From NCBI GenBank assembly GCA_023458915.1, contig JAEWWM010000039.1, positions 1 through 17,036 on the forward strand: a stretch of DNA of 17,036 bases. Direction: 5' to 3'. Positions 15,500 through 17,036 of this stretch are shown here, piece after piece. How positions within the stretch are numbered: position 1 is the stretch's first letter; every line of letters begins with the position of its first letter. The notes beneath the pieces were generated by a model. It saw only the letters and a list, made by a program, of their open reading frames with translations. It made no database searches and had not been told where the DNA came from. Source of the stretch: Bacillota bacterium (GTDB taxonomy: Bacteria; Bacillota; Clostridia; Oscillospirales; Acutalibacteraceae). A program made the translations under genes and the position numbers.

Positions 15500-16471
15500 C
15501 TAAAGATTTTCGTAGAAATTTTCAACAAACCAAATTTTATTCTGCGGTATATCAAATTCTTTTCCGTTTAAATAATTTAAAATTTTTGAGTCGCTTTTAA
15601 AATCGAACTTCAATTTATAAGAATATAGCGCTTGATATTTGTACCCTAATGAGCGGTTTAAAATGTTTTTTCCATATTTCCCGTCTCCTAAAATGGGATG
15701 CCCGATAGATGCCAAATGTGCCCTTATTTGGTGAGTCCTACCGGTTAATAAATTTACTTCCAAAAGACTAAAATTCGGAGAGCTACCCATAACTTTATAT
15801 TTTGTAATTATCGTTTTTGAGGAATCATTTTCAGATTTAGAATTCTTGATGAACACTTTATTTTGCTCATGATTTTTTTCAAGGTAGCCTTTTAAAATCC
15901 CGCTTTTTTTCTTTATTTCGCCACTTACGATGCATATGTAACTTTTACTGATTTCCCTTGATCTCATTTTTTGATTAAGAATTTGAAGTGATTCAGCGTT
16001 TTTGGCAGCTATAACTATTCCGCCGGTATTTCGGTCAATGCGGTTAACAAGCGACGGAGTAAAAGAATTTTCTTTATCGAGATCATATTCATTTTTTTGA
16101 AAAAGATAATTTTTTATTCTATTTATTAAACAGTCAATTTGAAAATTTTTATCCGGATGAACAATAAGCCCAGGTTTTTTGTTAACAAGCAATATATTCT
16201 GATCTTCATAAATTATGTCAAGGCTAGTCGAGGCTTTTTTAAAATCTTCTTTGAACGAAAAATTTTCAAGAAGCTCATCGTTTATGTAAAGTTCGATTAC
16301 ATCTCCTTCACTTAGTTTTGCTGAAATTTCGCTCTTTTTACCGTTTAATTTAATCCTCTTTTTTCTAATGTATTTGTAAACAAGAGAATCGGGAATTTTC
16401 GAAAAAGCTTTTGAAATAAATTTATCGAGCCTCTGACCGGCATCGTTTTTATTAACTGTCACTTTTTTCAT
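15500..16471 (-). CDS. RluA-family 23S rRNA pseudouridine synthase
   Basis: The enzyme converts specific uridines in rRNA to pseudouridine. An N-terminal S4 RNA-binding domain (residues ~1-65, including AGQRLDKFIS) precedes the catalytic domain. The catalytic Asp146 lies in NRIDRNTGG (143-151), a clostridial variant of HRLDRxTSG. GRTHQIRAHL and GHPILGDGKYG complete the signature. The length of 323 residues is normal for the RluC/RluD type; the exact target uridines cannot be read from the sequence. The ATG at 16471 has only a weak ribosome-site match (AGTGA). It diverges from radC. After the stop lies a 12-bp palindrome GTAAATATTTAC (15479-15490) without a T tract. Confidence 0.94.
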   Translation of the reverse strand: MKKVTVNKNDAGQRLDKFISKAFSKIPDSLVYKYIRKKRIKLNGKKSEISAKLSEGDVIELYINDELLENFSFKEDFKKASTSLDIIYEDQNILLVNKKPGLIVHPDKNFQIDCLINRIKNYLFQKNEYDLDKENSFTPSLVNRIDRNTGGIVIAAKNAESLQILNQKMRSREISKSYICIVSGEIKKKSGILKGYLEKNHEQNKVFIKNSKSENDSSKTIITKYKVMGSSPNFSLLEVNLLTGRTHQIRAHLASIGHPILGDGKYGKNILNRSLGYKYQALYSYKLKFDFKSDSKILNYLNGKEFDIPQNKIWFVENFYENL

Positions 16472-16499
16472 GGTTTTAAAATCACTGCCTAAAATAAAA

Positions 16500-16528
16500 T
16501 TGAAAATATATTTTAAATCTGTTAAAAT
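16500..16528 (+). promoter_or_regulatory. Likely promoter of radC
   Basis: TTGAAA (16500-16505) and TAAAAT (16523-16528) are 17 bases apart, each matching consensus at five of six positions. It lies about 120 bases before the radC TTG start. Several further TATAAT-like boxes follow in this AT-rich stretch, so the active one is not certain. Confidence 0.5.
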
Positions 16529-16654
16529 ATTATACTATAATTATGAATATATTGTAAAATTTATAAATTACTTTCCATGGAGTGTTACTTAATAAGCGGC
16601 CAAGATATCATCAAGTTAGTACACATAATTTTTATAATGAAAGGAGATCAAAAA

Positions 16655-17036
16655 TTGCACGACGGACACAGAAGCAGGCTAAGAAAAAAATTCATCTTAA
16701 ACGATATTGATAATTTCGAAGACCACGAAATTTTGGAACTTGCTTTATTTTACGCCATACCTAGAAAAAACACAAATGAAATAGCCCACAAGCTCCTTGA
16801 AAGCTTTGGGTCTATTGCTGCAGTTTTTGATGCTCCTATAAACATGCTCAAAGAGGTCGAAGGCGTTGGTGAATCTGCCGCAGTGTTTATTAAAATGCTT
16901 TCAAGTTTGGCGCGAATTTATGTTGAAAAAAAACATTCTGACAAAAATCAAATTCTAGACAATTCCAAAATTAACGACAGGCTTATGTTGAAATTCATCG
17001 GCCGCATGGAGGAAGTTGTGGCGATTGTGCTTCTTG
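16655..17036 (+). CDS. radC: RadC family protein, 5' part (cut by window end)
   Basis: This is the first 127 codons of a RadC (JAB/MPN-fold) protein; the family is named for DNA repair but its true role is unsettled. The N-terminus HDGHRSRLRKKF and DHEILELALFYAIPRKNTNE are typical of clostridial RadC. A helix-hairpin-helix follows (LKEVEGVGESAAVFIKML). The sequence runs off the window at MEEVVAIVLL, where the JAB metal-binding domain would begin, so the H-x-H...D motif cannot be checked. I chose the TTG at 16655 because AAGGAGAT (16641-16648) lies 6 bases upstream. In-frame ATGs at 16637 and 16577 lack a ribosome site. It diverges from the pseudouridine synthase gene. Confidence 0.9.
   Translation, partial: MHDGHRSRLRKKFILNDIDNFEDHEILELALFYAIPRKNTNEIAHKLLESFGSIAAVFDAPINMLKEVEGVGESAAVFIKMLSSLARIYVEKKHSDKNQILDNSKINDRLMLKFIGRMEEVVAIVLL

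Overview
The window is AT-rich DNA from a spore-forming member of the Clostridia, most like the Ruminococcaceae/Oscillospiraceae. The evidence is the set of sporulation genes (yqfC, yqfD, a YlbJ/SpoVV-type gene, a spoIIM-like gene and a Spo0A C-terminal-like domain), the clostridial form of FeoB, Gram-positive undecaprenol kinase, and frequent TTG starts with strong Shine-Dalgarno sequences. Nothing looks like a phage, transposon, tRNA/rRNA gene or CRISPR array.

Layout. At 9-1979 (+) is feoB, the ferrous-iron transporter. On the minus strand from 6104 down to 2098 runs a housekeeping and sporulation block: yqfC, yqfD, ybeY, dgkA, a candidate structured RNA of about 185 nt (3060-3245), yqzL and recO. 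This resembles the Bacillus yqfC-to-recO cluster, but phoH, pgpH, cdd and era are absent from their usual places. Divergent from yqfC is a spoVV/ylbJ gene (6281-7474, +), which meets a secreted TM2-domain protein (7491-7907, -) at a bidirectional terminator. The TM2 gene has a clear promoter with a near-perfect 20-bp palindrome at its transcription start.

From 13086 down to 8145 (minus strand) is a three-gene export operon of the NHLM bacteriocin-transport type: a short HlyD-like secretion protein, a C39-peptidase/ABC exporter and a second ABC exporter with the typical N-terminal domain. No obvious leader-peptide substrate or modifying enzyme lies beside it. A spoIIM-like gene diverges from it across a perfect 16-bp inverted repeat.

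The most unusual part is 13930-15420 (minus strand). A 45-residue peptide has a Sec-type signal and a short Gly/Trp-rich tail ending in Arg-Cys-Ser. It lies upstream of a 362-residue protein with about seven membrane segments, whose cytosolic C-terminus resembles the Spo0A DNA-binding domain. Each gene has its own promoter and a strong terminator separates them. I infer a peptide signal and a membrane-bound one-component regulator, possibly linked to sporulation; this is a hypothesis. The window ends with an RluA-family pseudouridine synthase (15500-16471, -) and a divergent radC truncated by the window edge.
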